Origin: Zizania palustris
Taxonomy: Eukaryota > Streptophyta > Magnoliopsida > Poales > Poaceae
DNA: 64,000 nucleotides
Direction: 5' to 3'
NCBI GenBank assembly: GCA_019279435.1
Contig: JAAALK010002126.1
Span: 1 to 64,000, forward strand
Part shown: one piece after another, positions 22,051 through 32,800 of the stretch
Layout: each line of letters opens with the position of its first letter
Position numbering within the stretch: the first letter of the stretch is position 1
Position numbers and translations under genes: made by a program
The notes under the pieces: generated by a model
The model's input: the letters and a program-made list of their open reading frames with translations, nothing else
Told to the model about the DNA's origin: nothing
Database searches by the model: none

Positions 22051-23959
22051 TGTAGGACCGAAAGTAGCGACCAGGGGGTGTGAATGGGCGCCTTAAAAAT
22101 TCTTTCGAATCAATGGCCTGCTCCCAATACCCAACCCACCTCAAAGACTAAGCAGCAAAGAACGAACAGATTGCCTAAGTCTAAAGGTATAAATCTAGAA
22201 GCAACTGATGTTTAAATCAGAGAAATGCCAATACAGTGCTAATAGACAGATAGACAGTATACAAAAGACAAGGCAAAGTAAACATCTCAGTATAAATGCT
22301 CAAGGAGTAAATGAGATGTTACCGTTTGAAATCTGTCTCCTGTTCGAAACTTGGCGAAGCCTGCTTCACTGGTTGAAGCCTGCTTCGCAGTGTCGAAGCC
22401 TGCTTCGCTATGTCGAAGCCTGCTTCGGAGGTCGAGGTCTGCTTCGGAGGTTTTGTCTAACCTAGTTCGAGGAGGCTAAAGACCAAAGATGCTTCGAAGC
22501 TAAGTACAGAAGTACCGAAGCTAGCTTCGAACCAAGTGCTTCGAAGCCTATCCTTCGAACAGAATACTTTGAACGCAACGCACAGACAGACAACCTTCGA
22601 ACGGAGAAGCGAAGGCTGACACGCGACAGAGAAACCAAAACGAAGCCTACACTCTACCTTCGAACAAACACACCAAGGACCTTCGAAGAAGACGGATGCA
22701 AACACTGAGCGAAGTATAACAGAAATACAAGCTTCGAAGCCAACTTCGAAACCTGTCGAAGTATGGACTTCGAAGAGCTCGAGTTGGAGTACCTTCGCAC
22801 AGACAATCGAAGTATGAAACACTGACAGTTTAAAAAGTACTTCGAAGCTAGCAACTTAGGACACAAAACGAAGTTCGAAGTTCAAACGAAGCCTTCGAGT
22901 ATATCAGATCGAAGCCTGCCTCACGGAGCTGAGGGGCTTTGAACAGAGAGGGTGGCTTTGCCAGAAAACAGTCAGAAAAGGTACTCAGCCCTGTCAACTT
23001 CGATCAAAAAGCTACGCAGAAAAGCAATGCCTGAGTACTATTGTACTGTTTCTACAGTGCAGTAGTACTACTTGCAACAGCAAGAACTAGTACTACGTGC
23101 ATGAAGAACACACGCAACAGAAGCACCTTCTTAGGAATAAAATCAACAGCACACATCAAACCGAAGCTTCTGATTCAGAGAAATCAATGCACGCATCCAA
23201 ACACGAACAGGAGATGGAATCCCATGGGAACAAATAAAATCAATTGGATGCAGTGATGAACCAAAACACCACACAAATCCTAGTGGCGCACACTAGCAGG
23301 AGAGAGAGAAAGAGACAAAAATGACCAAATAGAGTTGGCAATGATTTCAGCAAAAGGGGTAGTTCAACCCTAGGGATTGCGGCCCTATTTATTGGCTGCC
23401 CAATGGCCTAGAATATTCCACTAGCCCCTTAGGGTTTTTTACAGACGCAGGAATAAAGGAAAAGACTCTACTGCCCTTAGGTATTTTTACAGACATGACT
23501 GACTGACTCTGGGCCTAGAGATACAGATGACTTATCCGGAAGCTGAGCTTTCGTAGTGACTACGGCTTCTCTTCTGGACAGTCGGATACAGAATCAACGG
23601 TTGTCAGTTTTGCGCCGAAACTGACAAAGCCTCCATTATATTTGCACCAGGTACCCGGATTGGGCCGGCCTGACTTCGCAGCTCTCTCAGCACGGCAATC
23701 ACTCGCCGCCCGTGTACCTGAGTCAATACTGGTCAACAACCCAGTGGGTCTTCTGCTGCTTCTGGCCCATGTACCCGGATTGGGCCAGCCCGACTTTGCA
23801 GCCTCCTGTGCCCGACCGTCGCTCGCTGCCCGTGTACCTGAGTCACACGTGGCCCATGAAACAACAGATCTCCTCTACTTCTGTCCTCTTTGACTTTCGT
23901 TGACAATGACTCATCACATATGGAGCCATGAGGCCCACGCTATTCAGCATGGCTCCTCA
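22051..23959 (-). repeat. 5' LTR of B2 (1909 bp)
   Basis: It matches 12871-14761 end to end with scattered substitutions, which I judge to be a few percent by eye. The length difference of 18 bp is mostly one extra unit in the GTCGAAGCCTGCTTCG array near 22385-22425. It ends GGCTCCTCA, next to the TSD CCTAC. The TATA box position (23386-23393) is mutated. Confidence 0.93.
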
Positions 23960-24088
23960 CCTACATCTCCTTGTCATGTTAAAGGGTCGACAGAACGCGA
24001 TGTCAGTGACGTTTGGCACTTTGTCAGGAGTTTGTGGTGTCAACACAGTTTTTGGCGACTCCGGTAGGGACACACACGCGAAGCACTA
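23960..24088 (+). other. Element D: end of 5' LTR, primer site and start of internal region
   Basis: After the B2 TSD the sequence runs to TGTCAACACA (LTR end, 24047) and then TTTGGCGACTCCGGTAGGGA (about 24050-24069). This resembles the tRNA-Arg-type primer sites of Tat/Ogre elements. Five bases CACTA (24084-24088) are the TSD of the next insertion; the same five bases at 62056 resume element D. Assignment of D to a lineage is inference. Confidence 0.65.
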
Positions 24089-25269
24089 TGTAACAACCCA
24101 AATTTCCAAAGGTAAAAATAAAAATTTATAAATATACTTTTCTAGAAAAGGTGTTATTTTTAATTTTCTATAAAGCTGAAAATGTCCAAATAAATAAAAA
24201 TCTAGATAAATAATCATAATCTTGATCTGAGAAAATTACATTATGTTCTTGAAGCCAAGATATATTTTTGATAGTTTTTATAAATTTTTAGGAACTTTGC
24301 AAGTAGCTCAAAATTTTTAAACTATTTTAAACCATTATTTTTATTTAGAAATGAATTTAAACAGTATTGGACTGCCCCCTCTCTTCCTCTCTCTCCAACC
24401 GGCCCAGCGCGTTCACCCCGTGAACTCCTCACTAACATGTGGACCCCGCTCGTCGGCGCTCTCAGCCTCGCGCTTGAGTCCCTAGCCCACCTGTCATCCT
24501 CCTTCCCCTCTCTACGCGCGCCCTGGCTCACCTATTGGCATTGACCGTTGCGCCCTCGCCCACTCGCCCATCGCTGAACAGTGGAGCACACCTATCAAAT
24601 TCGTCTTCCCCGAGACCTCACGCCCCGAGATCTCTGGCTGATGCCCTAACTCACCATTCCGCCTCTGCCGTGGGCCCAAGATTGATTTAACATCGGGAAA
24701 TAACTCGATGTTACACCGTCACACGATCCCCCTCGGATCCCCTCGCGTTACGTCTCTTAATCGCCAAATTAAGCCTCGCTGGAGTTACTCCCCCCTCTCA
24801 TATTCACGACGGCCCAACCCTCTCACTCACCGTCGGTGCCCTATAAAAACCCCCTCGGCACACTGCGTCTAGCCTACCCCGTAATTGCAAATTCCTCGCC
24901 AGAACAAAGTGCTAGCGAAGCTCTTTTGCGCCGCCCCTCTGTTCTGCCTCCGGTCGCCACTCGCCATCACCGGAGACCGTCTCCATCGCCGTCGATCGCC
25001 TCCCTGTGATCTTCGTTGCCTCCCCGACCATGGCCACCACTCCATTCGACCGTCTCGCCATCGGAACCCCATCACTGACGAGGACCCAAAACTTCACCGC
25101 CACCACCGCTTGTTGCCGGTCTCACTATGTCGACCCCGAGCACCAACTCCAGTATAACTGTGATCCCCGTGCTATTCTCATTCTATTTCAGCGTTCGCCT
25201 GGTACCCTAGTCCACCGCAGTCGTCGCTAGGCTCGCCGTGATTCAATGTTGTCGTTGGGGAAGACAACT
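24089..25269 (+). repeat. Solo LTR E, piece 1 of 3
   Basis: The piece starts TGTAACAACCCAAATTTCC directly after CACTA. It is AT-rich at first, then GC-rich with a TATA box at 24842. The LTR is interrupted at 25270 by element F, continues at 48548, is interrupted again at 49527 and finishes at 62055 with GGGCGCTACA, followed by CACTA. The exact 5-bp TSD and TG...CA ends define a single LTR of about 3.2 kb after removing the insertions. No second copy of its start is seen, so it looks solo. Frames at 24885-25230 are GC-rich and unrecognised. Confidence 0.78.
24842..24848 (+). promoter_or_regulatory. TATA box of LTR E
   Basis: TATAAAA in the context GCCCTATAAAAACCCCC, about 750 bases into the LTR and followed by a C-rich leader-like stretch, is the likely core promoter of this LTR family. 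Confidence 0.6.
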
Positions 25270-26148
25270 TGATGTAAACTAGGGTTCACAATCTTCTAAA
25301 AGGTTATGATATCTCTCGATTTGGTGGAGTCAGTACACAAATCGACCCAGCTTCTAGACGGCTTGTCTTGAGCCCACAATCGCAGCACAACGTCTCCTCT
25401 GGTTATCGACCGAACGGTGCTCGGTCAACCTCACCAAGAAGGCTAATTCTTGCCTGCGAATCGAATAACACAAGCAAGAACTAAGAAGAATGCAACTGAA
25501 TTGTAGATGTATGATTAAACTCACAAATTGGGGTTCTACAAACCGATATGACGGCGAACCTGTTCTGTATAGAACAATCTAAGCAAAACCCGTGAGAGAT
25601 AGCAGCGGCTGCTGTTTATATATGCTAATTAACGTGGTTTAACCCTAAAATGCGTCCTTAAGAGAATCCAACTCGGTACATGGGCCAAAGGCCCAAACTG
25701 GTGACGCAGCACCGAAACGGTTCTGGAAATCGCTACTGTTTTGACAATTTCTGACGACTCCGATTTTATCTTGATGTGAGGTTGCTTCCATTGGAAAGGT
25801 TATCTTCTCATATTTCCAACCATATGTGGAACGTCCAAATCGGAGGTCGTATGCATCCTGGGCATCCGTTTTACTGTCAAGTGGTCCTGGAGTCCCAATT
25901 GGACTCGAAGTCGACTTGGATCGGATCTACAACTTGGCTTGCACTCCCTTGCTGTACATCCATGCCTCCAAGTCCTTCTTCATGAATCTCCTGGTCCTCT
26001 CCTTGGTTCCTAATCACAATATAATCATTAGGTAGCAATCTATTCTCAAATTCATAATTTGAAATGCTTAGGAACGAGCTAACCTCTAAATTCAAGTGTC
26101 GTGTACGAGCTCTAGTGATCGTACCTTTAATGTCCAGCGGAGAAGTGA
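25270..26148 (-). repeat. 3' LTR of F (879 bp), partly coding
   Basis: The minus strand starts TCACTTCTCCGC and ends TTTACATCA. The end fits TG...CA rules; the start does not. The pol frame from 27151 runs on into this LTR to 25877, including the TRARTRHLNLEVSSFL segment. Bases 26149 onward are the purine-rich run before the LTR (plus strand CATCATCCTCCCCCTC). Confidence 0.88.
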
Positions 26149-29100
26149 TGTCCTCATCATCCTCCCCCTCTTGAATTAGAGTCGTCCTCGAATCTAATGT
26201 ATCATCTTCCCCCAAGTTAGGCTTCAAATCTGAAATGTTACAGGTAGGATTGACCATGAATTCGGGAGGCAACTCAAGTTTATATGCATTATCATTAATC
26301 TTCTCAAGTATTTTGAAAGGACCATCAGCTCTAGGCATCAACTTAGACTTTCTTAAATCTGGAAATCTATCCTTCCTCAAGTGAAACCAAACTAAATCGC
26401 CCGGATCAAGCTTAACTTCCTTTCTACATTTACTACCAGCAAGCCTATATTTTTCAGTCATTTTTTCAATGTTTTCCTTAGTTGTTTCATGCAGTTTCAA
26501 AATAAATTCAGCACACTCTTTAGCATCATTATGTATTCTCTCACTGGTAGGTAAAGGCAAAATATCGATAGGAGCACGAGGGTTAAAACCATACACTACC
26601 TGAAAAGGACTTACCTTGGTGGTAGAATGTGTTGCTCGGTTGTATGCAAACTCCACATGAGGCAAACATTCCTCCCACATCTTCAAATTTTTCTTCAAAA
26701 CAGCCCTCAACATGGAGCCTAAAGTGCGGTTGACCACCTCCGTTTGGCCATCAGTTTGTGGGTGACAAGTGGTAGAAAATAATAATTTGGTACCCAACAT
26801 GTTCCACAAAGTACGCCAAAAGTGATTCAAAAATTTTGCATCACGATCTGAAACAATAGTAGAAGACATACCATGCAAACGTACAATTTCTTTGAAAAAG
26901 AGGTCAGCAATATGGACAACGTCATCACTTTTATGACATGGTATAAAATATGCCATCTTAGAAAATCGATCCACAACAACAAAAATGTTATCCCTCCCTC
27001 TCTTTGTTCGTGGCAATCCCAACACAAAATCCATAGAAATATCCACGGATGAAATAGAAGGAACAGGGAGAGGTATGTATAAACCATGTGGATTCAATCG
27101 AGACTTAGCTTTTTGACATGTATTGCAGCGACCGATGAACCCGCTCGACATCTCTCCTCATTCTTGGCCAAAAGAAATGTGAGGCCAAAACATCTTCTGT
27201 CTTTTTAGCACTAAAGTGCCCCATCAAGCCTCCCTCATGTGCTTCCTGCAACAACAAAAGGCTAACAAAACCAATTGGAATGCACAAGCGGTTAGCCCTA
27301 AACACATACCCATCATTGATCATGAATTTGTTCCATGTATGTCCCTCTTTACAATTCAGCAGCACATCTTCAAATCAGGATCATTTGCGTATTGTTCTTT
27401 TATTGATTCAAGTGCAAAATTCCGACAATCAAGTTGGGACAACAAAGTATAGCACCTAGACAAAGCATCAGCAATGACATTATCCTTCCCTTTCTTATGC
27501 TTGATGACGTAAGGAAAGAACTCAATAAATTAAACCCATTTAGCATGTCTACGATTCAGATTTGTTTGAGAGCGAAGATACTTAAGCGATTCATGATCAT
27601 AGCGTATAATAAATTCCTTAGGCCCCAAATAATGACTCCACGTCTCTAAATAACGTACAAGAGCATACAATTCCTTATTATACGTAGAGTAGTTTAGAAC
27701 AGGACCATTTAATTTTTCGCTAAAGTATGCAACATGTTTACCTTCTTGCATCAACACACCACCAATGCAAATTCCACTAGCATCACATTCAAGCTAAAAT
27801 GTCTTACCAAAATTTGGAAGTTGTAGCAGTGGCGCATGTGATAGCTTGTTCTTCAATGTGGTAAATGTCTCCTCTTGTGCTTGTCCCCAACGAAACACCA
27901 CACCCTTCTTTGTCAACTCATGCAGTGGCGCAGTGATGGTGCTGAAATCCGGAATAAAGCGGTGATAGAAACCTGCAATACCAAGAAAACTCCTCACCTT
28001 TGTGATGGATTTGGGGGTCGGCCAGCTCTTTATGGCTTCAATTTTTGTCTCATCCACCTCAATTCCCTAGGGAGTGACAACATATCCAAGAAAAGATACT
28101 CGATCCGTGCAAAATATGCACTTATCAAAGTTAGCGAATAAACGTGCATCGCGTAAAACATTAAAAACATCACATAAGTGATCCATATGTTCATCCAAAG
28201 ACTTGCTATAATTAAGATATCATCATAGTAAACCACCACAAATTGACCAATAAAAGCCCTCAAAACCTCATTCATTAAGCGCATGAAAGTACTAGGTGCA
28301 TTAGTTAAACCGAAAGGCATTACTAACCACTCATACAACCCAAATTTGGTTTTAAAAGTTGTTTCCACTCATCGCCAAGTTTCATTCGAATCTGGTGGTA
28401 AGCACTACGCAAGTCAATTTTGTGAAAACTATAGAGCAACATAATTCACCAAGCATGTCGTCAAGTCTAGGAATAGGATGACGATACCGAATAGTAATAT
28501 TATTGATAGCCCTACAATCAACACACATACGCCAAGTACCATCTTTCTTAGGAACCAAAAGTATAGGAAGAACACAAGGGCTAAGGCTTTCATGTAAATA
28601 CCCGAAGTCCAAAAGGTCTTGGACTTGTTGCTGAATTTCCTTAGTCTGCTCGGGGTTGGTTCGATAAGCAGCACGGTTTGGCAATGTTGCACCCGAAATC
28701 AAATCAATTTGATGCTCTATTCCTCTGTTAGGTGGTAGCCCCAGTTGTATCTCGGATAGAAAAATGTCCTCATATTCCGGCAAAAGGTTAGTGGCAGCAG
28801 GAGGTATTGAACTAGCAATATTATCATGTTAGTTAAGGTCTGCGTGCAAGCCAAAGCATAGCAAACATCATCATCAGAAATTTCAGCAAGGTCACATTTT
28901 CTAGCAAGAATGACAGCACCCTTTAATTTAATTTGATTATCCTGTTTCGGTGGGTAAAGATACTTAGCAACTTGTTGATTTTTAGAATTAGCACAATTCA
29001 AACTAGCAGCACGGTCTTTATCAGCTTCTACAATTTCACCAGGGGTCAAAGGTAGCAAAGTAATTTTTTTCCTTTATGCATAAAAGTGTATGTATTACTT

Positions 29101-29245
29101 CTACCATGGTGTGTAGCATTATTATCAAATTCCCAAGGATGATCCAATAAAAGTGAACAAGCTTCCATAGGTACCACATCACAATCAACATGACTAGCAT
29201 AGAAACCAATGGAAAAACAAACTCTGCAAGTATGTGTTACCTTAG
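26149..29245 (-). pseudogene. Pol of F: protease end, RT, RNase H, integrase
   Basis: On the minus strand the protease C-terminal part (29245-29046, with VDCDVVPMEACSLLL) comes first. RT follows (28783-28030) with PNRAAYRTNP, GTWRMCVDCRAINN and YYDDILI (about 28235). RNase H (28057-27530) has LGIAGFYHRFIPDFS and HVAYFSEKLNGP. The zinc-binding part of integrase (27365-27105) is next, then the integrase core and tail (27151-25877). The tail has MDFVLGLPRTKRG, VSDRDAKF and TDGQTEVVNRTL (D-D-E intact) and a GPF/Y-like block, DGPFKILEKINDNAYKL. No chromodomain is obvious. Frameshifts occur near 28380, 28060, 27790, 27520 and 27110. The integrase frame is the best preserved part, 424 codons. Confidence 0.92.
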
Positions 29246-29741
29246 TGTTGGGGGGAAAATATCTCATCTTCGGGGTTATTGCCGAAGCAGCATAAAGACA
29301 GCCAATCAATTCGAAGGTTGTTCGAAGACCATCTTCGAAGATGCCCAGAACCTCGTTCGAAGTCCGAAGACTGGCATTGGTTCGAAGTATGTCTTCGAAC
29401 CAAAGCTCTTCAGGATCTTTTCTGCCAGCTAAGATGGAAGACTTATCTTCTATCCTATTAGATTAGTCTTTTACCATTTTAGCCCTATTAAGGAAACCGA
29501 ATAGTTTCCTTAATGTCGGTTGTAATAGAGGGGTAAATAGGTCTTTTCCTTAATGTTCAGGCCTATAAATACCCCCCATTTCACCCTGTAATAGGGACCG
29601 ATTACAAGTGATTCAATACACACTTTCGAACTATTCTAAGCTATTATCCTTTCGGAGGCTTAGAACAGTTTGCTTCGCAAACACTTCGTTTGTTAGTTTC
29701 TTTTCTACAGAAACCTGTTAGCGTAATCTTTTACGCCAACA
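29246..29741 (+). repeat. 5' LTR of G (496 bp)
   Basis: It starts TGTTGGGGGGAAAATATC and ends TTTTACGCCAACA. It holds seven TTCGAA hexamers in its first 180 and last 120 bases, and a TATA box at 29564. By direct reading, the only difference from the 3' LTR is one G. Confidence 0.97.
29564..29571 (+). promoter_or_regulatory. TATA box of the G 5' LTR
   Basis: TATAAATA in the context GGCCTATAAATACCCCCC is repeated at 40675-40682 in the 3' LTR and conserved at the same place in the LTRs of A and H. It should drive the gag-pol transcript. Confidence 0.8.
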
Positions 29742-29743
29742 GT

Positions 29744-29760
29744 TGGCGCCGTCCGTGGGG
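29744..29760 (+). other. Primer-binding site of G
   Basis: TGGCGCCGTCCGTGGGG begins two bases after the LTR end. Its first nine bases are complementary to the 3' end of plant tRNA-Asp. A 43-base leader separates it from the gag start codon. Confidence 0.8.
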
Positions 29761-29803
29761 AGCTTAGTCCAAAAAACTTCGTTCTCTACCAACCTTTTGC
29801 ATC

Positions 29804-32800
29804 ATGCCTCCTAAGCGGAGCGCACCTCGCAATCCTACTCGGAGGTCTTCTCGGATCTCCGGAGAGATACCCTTCGACACAGTCGAAGTCGGAGGGTCTT
29901 CGACTATCCCTCCACCTCAAACTCCGCAAGGGGCTTCTATCCCTCGAGGATACGAAACCTCTCCACCAACCCCTTCTACACTCCGACCGCCCGGAGCCAC
30001 TCTGCCACCCTCCATTCCGATTCGAACTGATCATACCAGTTCTCAAGACCCGGAAGGTCCTTCCGGAGGAGATGAAGATAGCCTTCGAGATATGGCCACT
30101 CAAATGGCCAATCTTCAAGCCGAGGTAGCGAGGTGGCGACAGGAGGCTGCGAACAGGCTTCGCCCTCAAGCCACCCCAGCTATCCCCGAAGTGCACGAAG
30201 ACGACGATCTTGACTATCCCGAAGCCCCGGAGAACGCCTCTTACGACAATGAATCTCCGTTGCATCCCGAGCTTCAGAAGGTTCGCTTCGATCCGAGGTT
30301 CAAAGCTTCGAAGCTTTGCAAGTATGCCGGAGACGAAGATCCCAGTGAGTTTGCACGTTCTTATGCCCTAGCAATCGAGGCTAGTGGCGGAGACAGAGAA
30401 ACTATGGCGAAGTGCTTCCCGTTAGCCCTTGAAGGAGTGGCGTTGAGATGGTTCTGGTCTTTAAAACCAGGATCAATCACGTCATGGTTACAGTTGAAGA
30501 AGAAGTTCATAAGTAACTTTCAGGGCACCTTCGTGCCCCCCATGTCGACAGGAAGCCTTTTCCAAGTGAAACAGCTCCCCGGAGAAACATTGAGGCAGTA
30601 CTTCAAGCGCTTCGCTCACACGAAGTCGCAAATTCGGGGGCTGTCCACATCCTCGGTGGTTGATGCAGCTCGGGAAGGCGTCAGTCATAAAGGCCTTTTG
30701 GATAAATTGCATCGGAAGAGCATCACCACAGTATCACAGTTGATGTCGTACTTCGAGGAGTACTCGAAGTCGGAAGAAGGTTGGCTTCGGAGGACTACTG
30801 CTACTTCGACAGTGTTGACAGAAGTTAAAGCAGAGGTGAAGACTTCGGCTCAGCCGCAAGAACCAGTCTCCGAAGTGCAACATGATAGAAGAAGAGGGCA
30901 AAAGCACCCTCGTTCTGAGGTCTTAAACATTGCACCCCCGCAGAAGTTTGCACCAAGAGCTCCACAGTCTGCAGGGAACAAGTCCAGCGGCTGGAGGCCG
31001 CCAGGGAAAACGGCTGGCAAGGGCCAGACCCTTTTTTGCTGTATTCATGGAGAGAACCGAAGCCATGCAACTGACACCTGCAAGGCTATTCTTACCCTTC
31101 GGGGAGAATACTTGGAGAGAACTTCGGGTCGAGGTAGTACCGACCGAAGTCCGGCAGCAGCAGTGCGCTCGGAGCCGGTCCAGGCTGTGGCGCGGATAGA
31201 AAATCTTGATGCTGCAAGGCATCCTCCGGTGGCCAATGTTATGCCACCTCCGAAGCAAGAAGAAGGGCAAGATAGAGGGAAGAGAGTAGTTCTCCCTATC
31301 TCCGGAGGAGGTACCCTCGGAAGCATGTCCAAAAGACAGCGAAGAGAGTACGTTCGAGAAGTAGGCCACATTGGGACTTCGTCATCTGCAGCTGCAATGC
31401 CGGAGTGGTCTCATGTTCCAATATCTTTCTCTGCGGAGGATGCAGCTGGTATCAAGTTCCCGCATGCAGATCCATTGGTTATTACTGCTGATATTGCAGG
31501 AACAGAAGTCCGAAGGGTGCTAATTGACGGAGGTAGCTCGGCAGATATCATATTTGTACAAGCCTTCGATCAGTTATGCATTTCCCGGAAGCATCTCCTT
31601 CCAGCGGCTCGTCCTCTGCAAGGCTTCGCAGGACCTCCGCTAGATGCACTTGGCCAGATAGGCCTGGAAGTAACCTTCGGGGAAGGTTTACTAGCCCGAA
31701 CTGAGGAAGTTATCTTTGATGTGGTAGATGCCCCGTATGCTTATAATGTTATCTTTGGCCGAGGCATGTTGAATCAGTTCGGAGCTGTGGCGCATCACAA
31801 TTACTTGTGCATGAAGATGCCCACACAATCAGGAGTTCTGACAGTCTTCGGAGATCAAGCCATAGCTCGGAGAGCAGAATATGGTCATGGTCCTCCTCTT
31901 GATCCGAGGCAAGTAAACAGTGTCCAAGATAATGGAGAAATTTTTTCAGCCTCCTCCGAAGCTTCGAAGAAGTCATTTCCAAGACCAAGTCCCGAAGGAG
32001 AGATTGCAACGAAGATCATTGTCAAAGATGGTAAAGAATACACTTTTCAGTTTGGTAAAGATTTACCTCCCGAAGTTGCAATTTCCTTGGAAAAGGTTGT
32101 AGGAGAAAATTTGGATGTCTTCGCCTGGTCTGACGAAGATATCACTGGAGTCGATCGGGATATTATTGAGCACAGCCTGCTTGTAAACCCGAAGGCCCGG
32201 CCTGTTCGACAAGGGCTCCGGAAGATGTCCGCAGAGAGAGCTGCTCTAGCTAAGGACGAAGTTGAAAAACTGCTGAAGGCTGGGATTATCAGAGAAGTGG
32301 CCCATACAGAATGGTTAGCCAACCCAGTCTTCGTCAGGAAGAAGTCCTCCGGAAAGTGGCGCATGTGCATTGATTTCACATCTCTGAATAAAGCGTGCCC
32401 ACGTGACCCCTACCCCATGCCCCGAATTGATCAGCTAGTTGACTCCACTGCAGGTTCGGAGTTACTAAGCTTCCTCGACGCGTATTCAGGTTATCATCAA
32501 ATATGGTTGAAGCGCGAAGATGAAATCAAGACGAGCTTTGTAACTCCTTCGGGAGTCTTCTGCTATGTAAGAATGCCCTTCGGCTTAAGAAATGCCGGGG
32601 CTACTTTTTCAAGATTAGTTGCTAAGGCTCTAGGTCATCAACTAGGTCGCAATGTGGAGGCCTATATGGATGATATTGTAATAAAGAGTGCTTTAAAGCA
32701 CCAACATAGCCTAGACTTAGCAGAAACATTCAATAGCCTTCGGGCATGTGGGATCCGCCTTAACCCCGAAAAATGTATATTCGGAGCTAAGGCTGGAAAG

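Larger units (their letters stand above)
12871..23959 (-). mobile_element. SIRE/Maximus-type Ty1/copia element B2 (complete, decayed)
   Basis: Two LTRs (12871-14761 and 22051-23959) flank, in minus-strand order, an initiator-tRNA-Met primer site, gag, protease, integrase, RT, RNase H and repeated polypurine tracts. The TSD is CCTAC on both sides (12866-12870 and 23960-23964). The element is 11,089 bp. It has several in-frame stops and a small deletion at the RT/RNase H junction, so it is non-autonomous, but all domains are still recognisable. Confidence 0.95.

Noticed and set aside
24885..25230. Possible small genes in a GC-rich stretch
   Set aside because: The stretch lies within LTR E downstream of its TATA box, and the frames on both strands lack known motifs.
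25265..25269. Possible TSD of element F (CAACT versus ATTCA)
   Set aside because: The two flanks do not match, so no TSD is claimed. F is defined by its equal-length LTRs and coding content.
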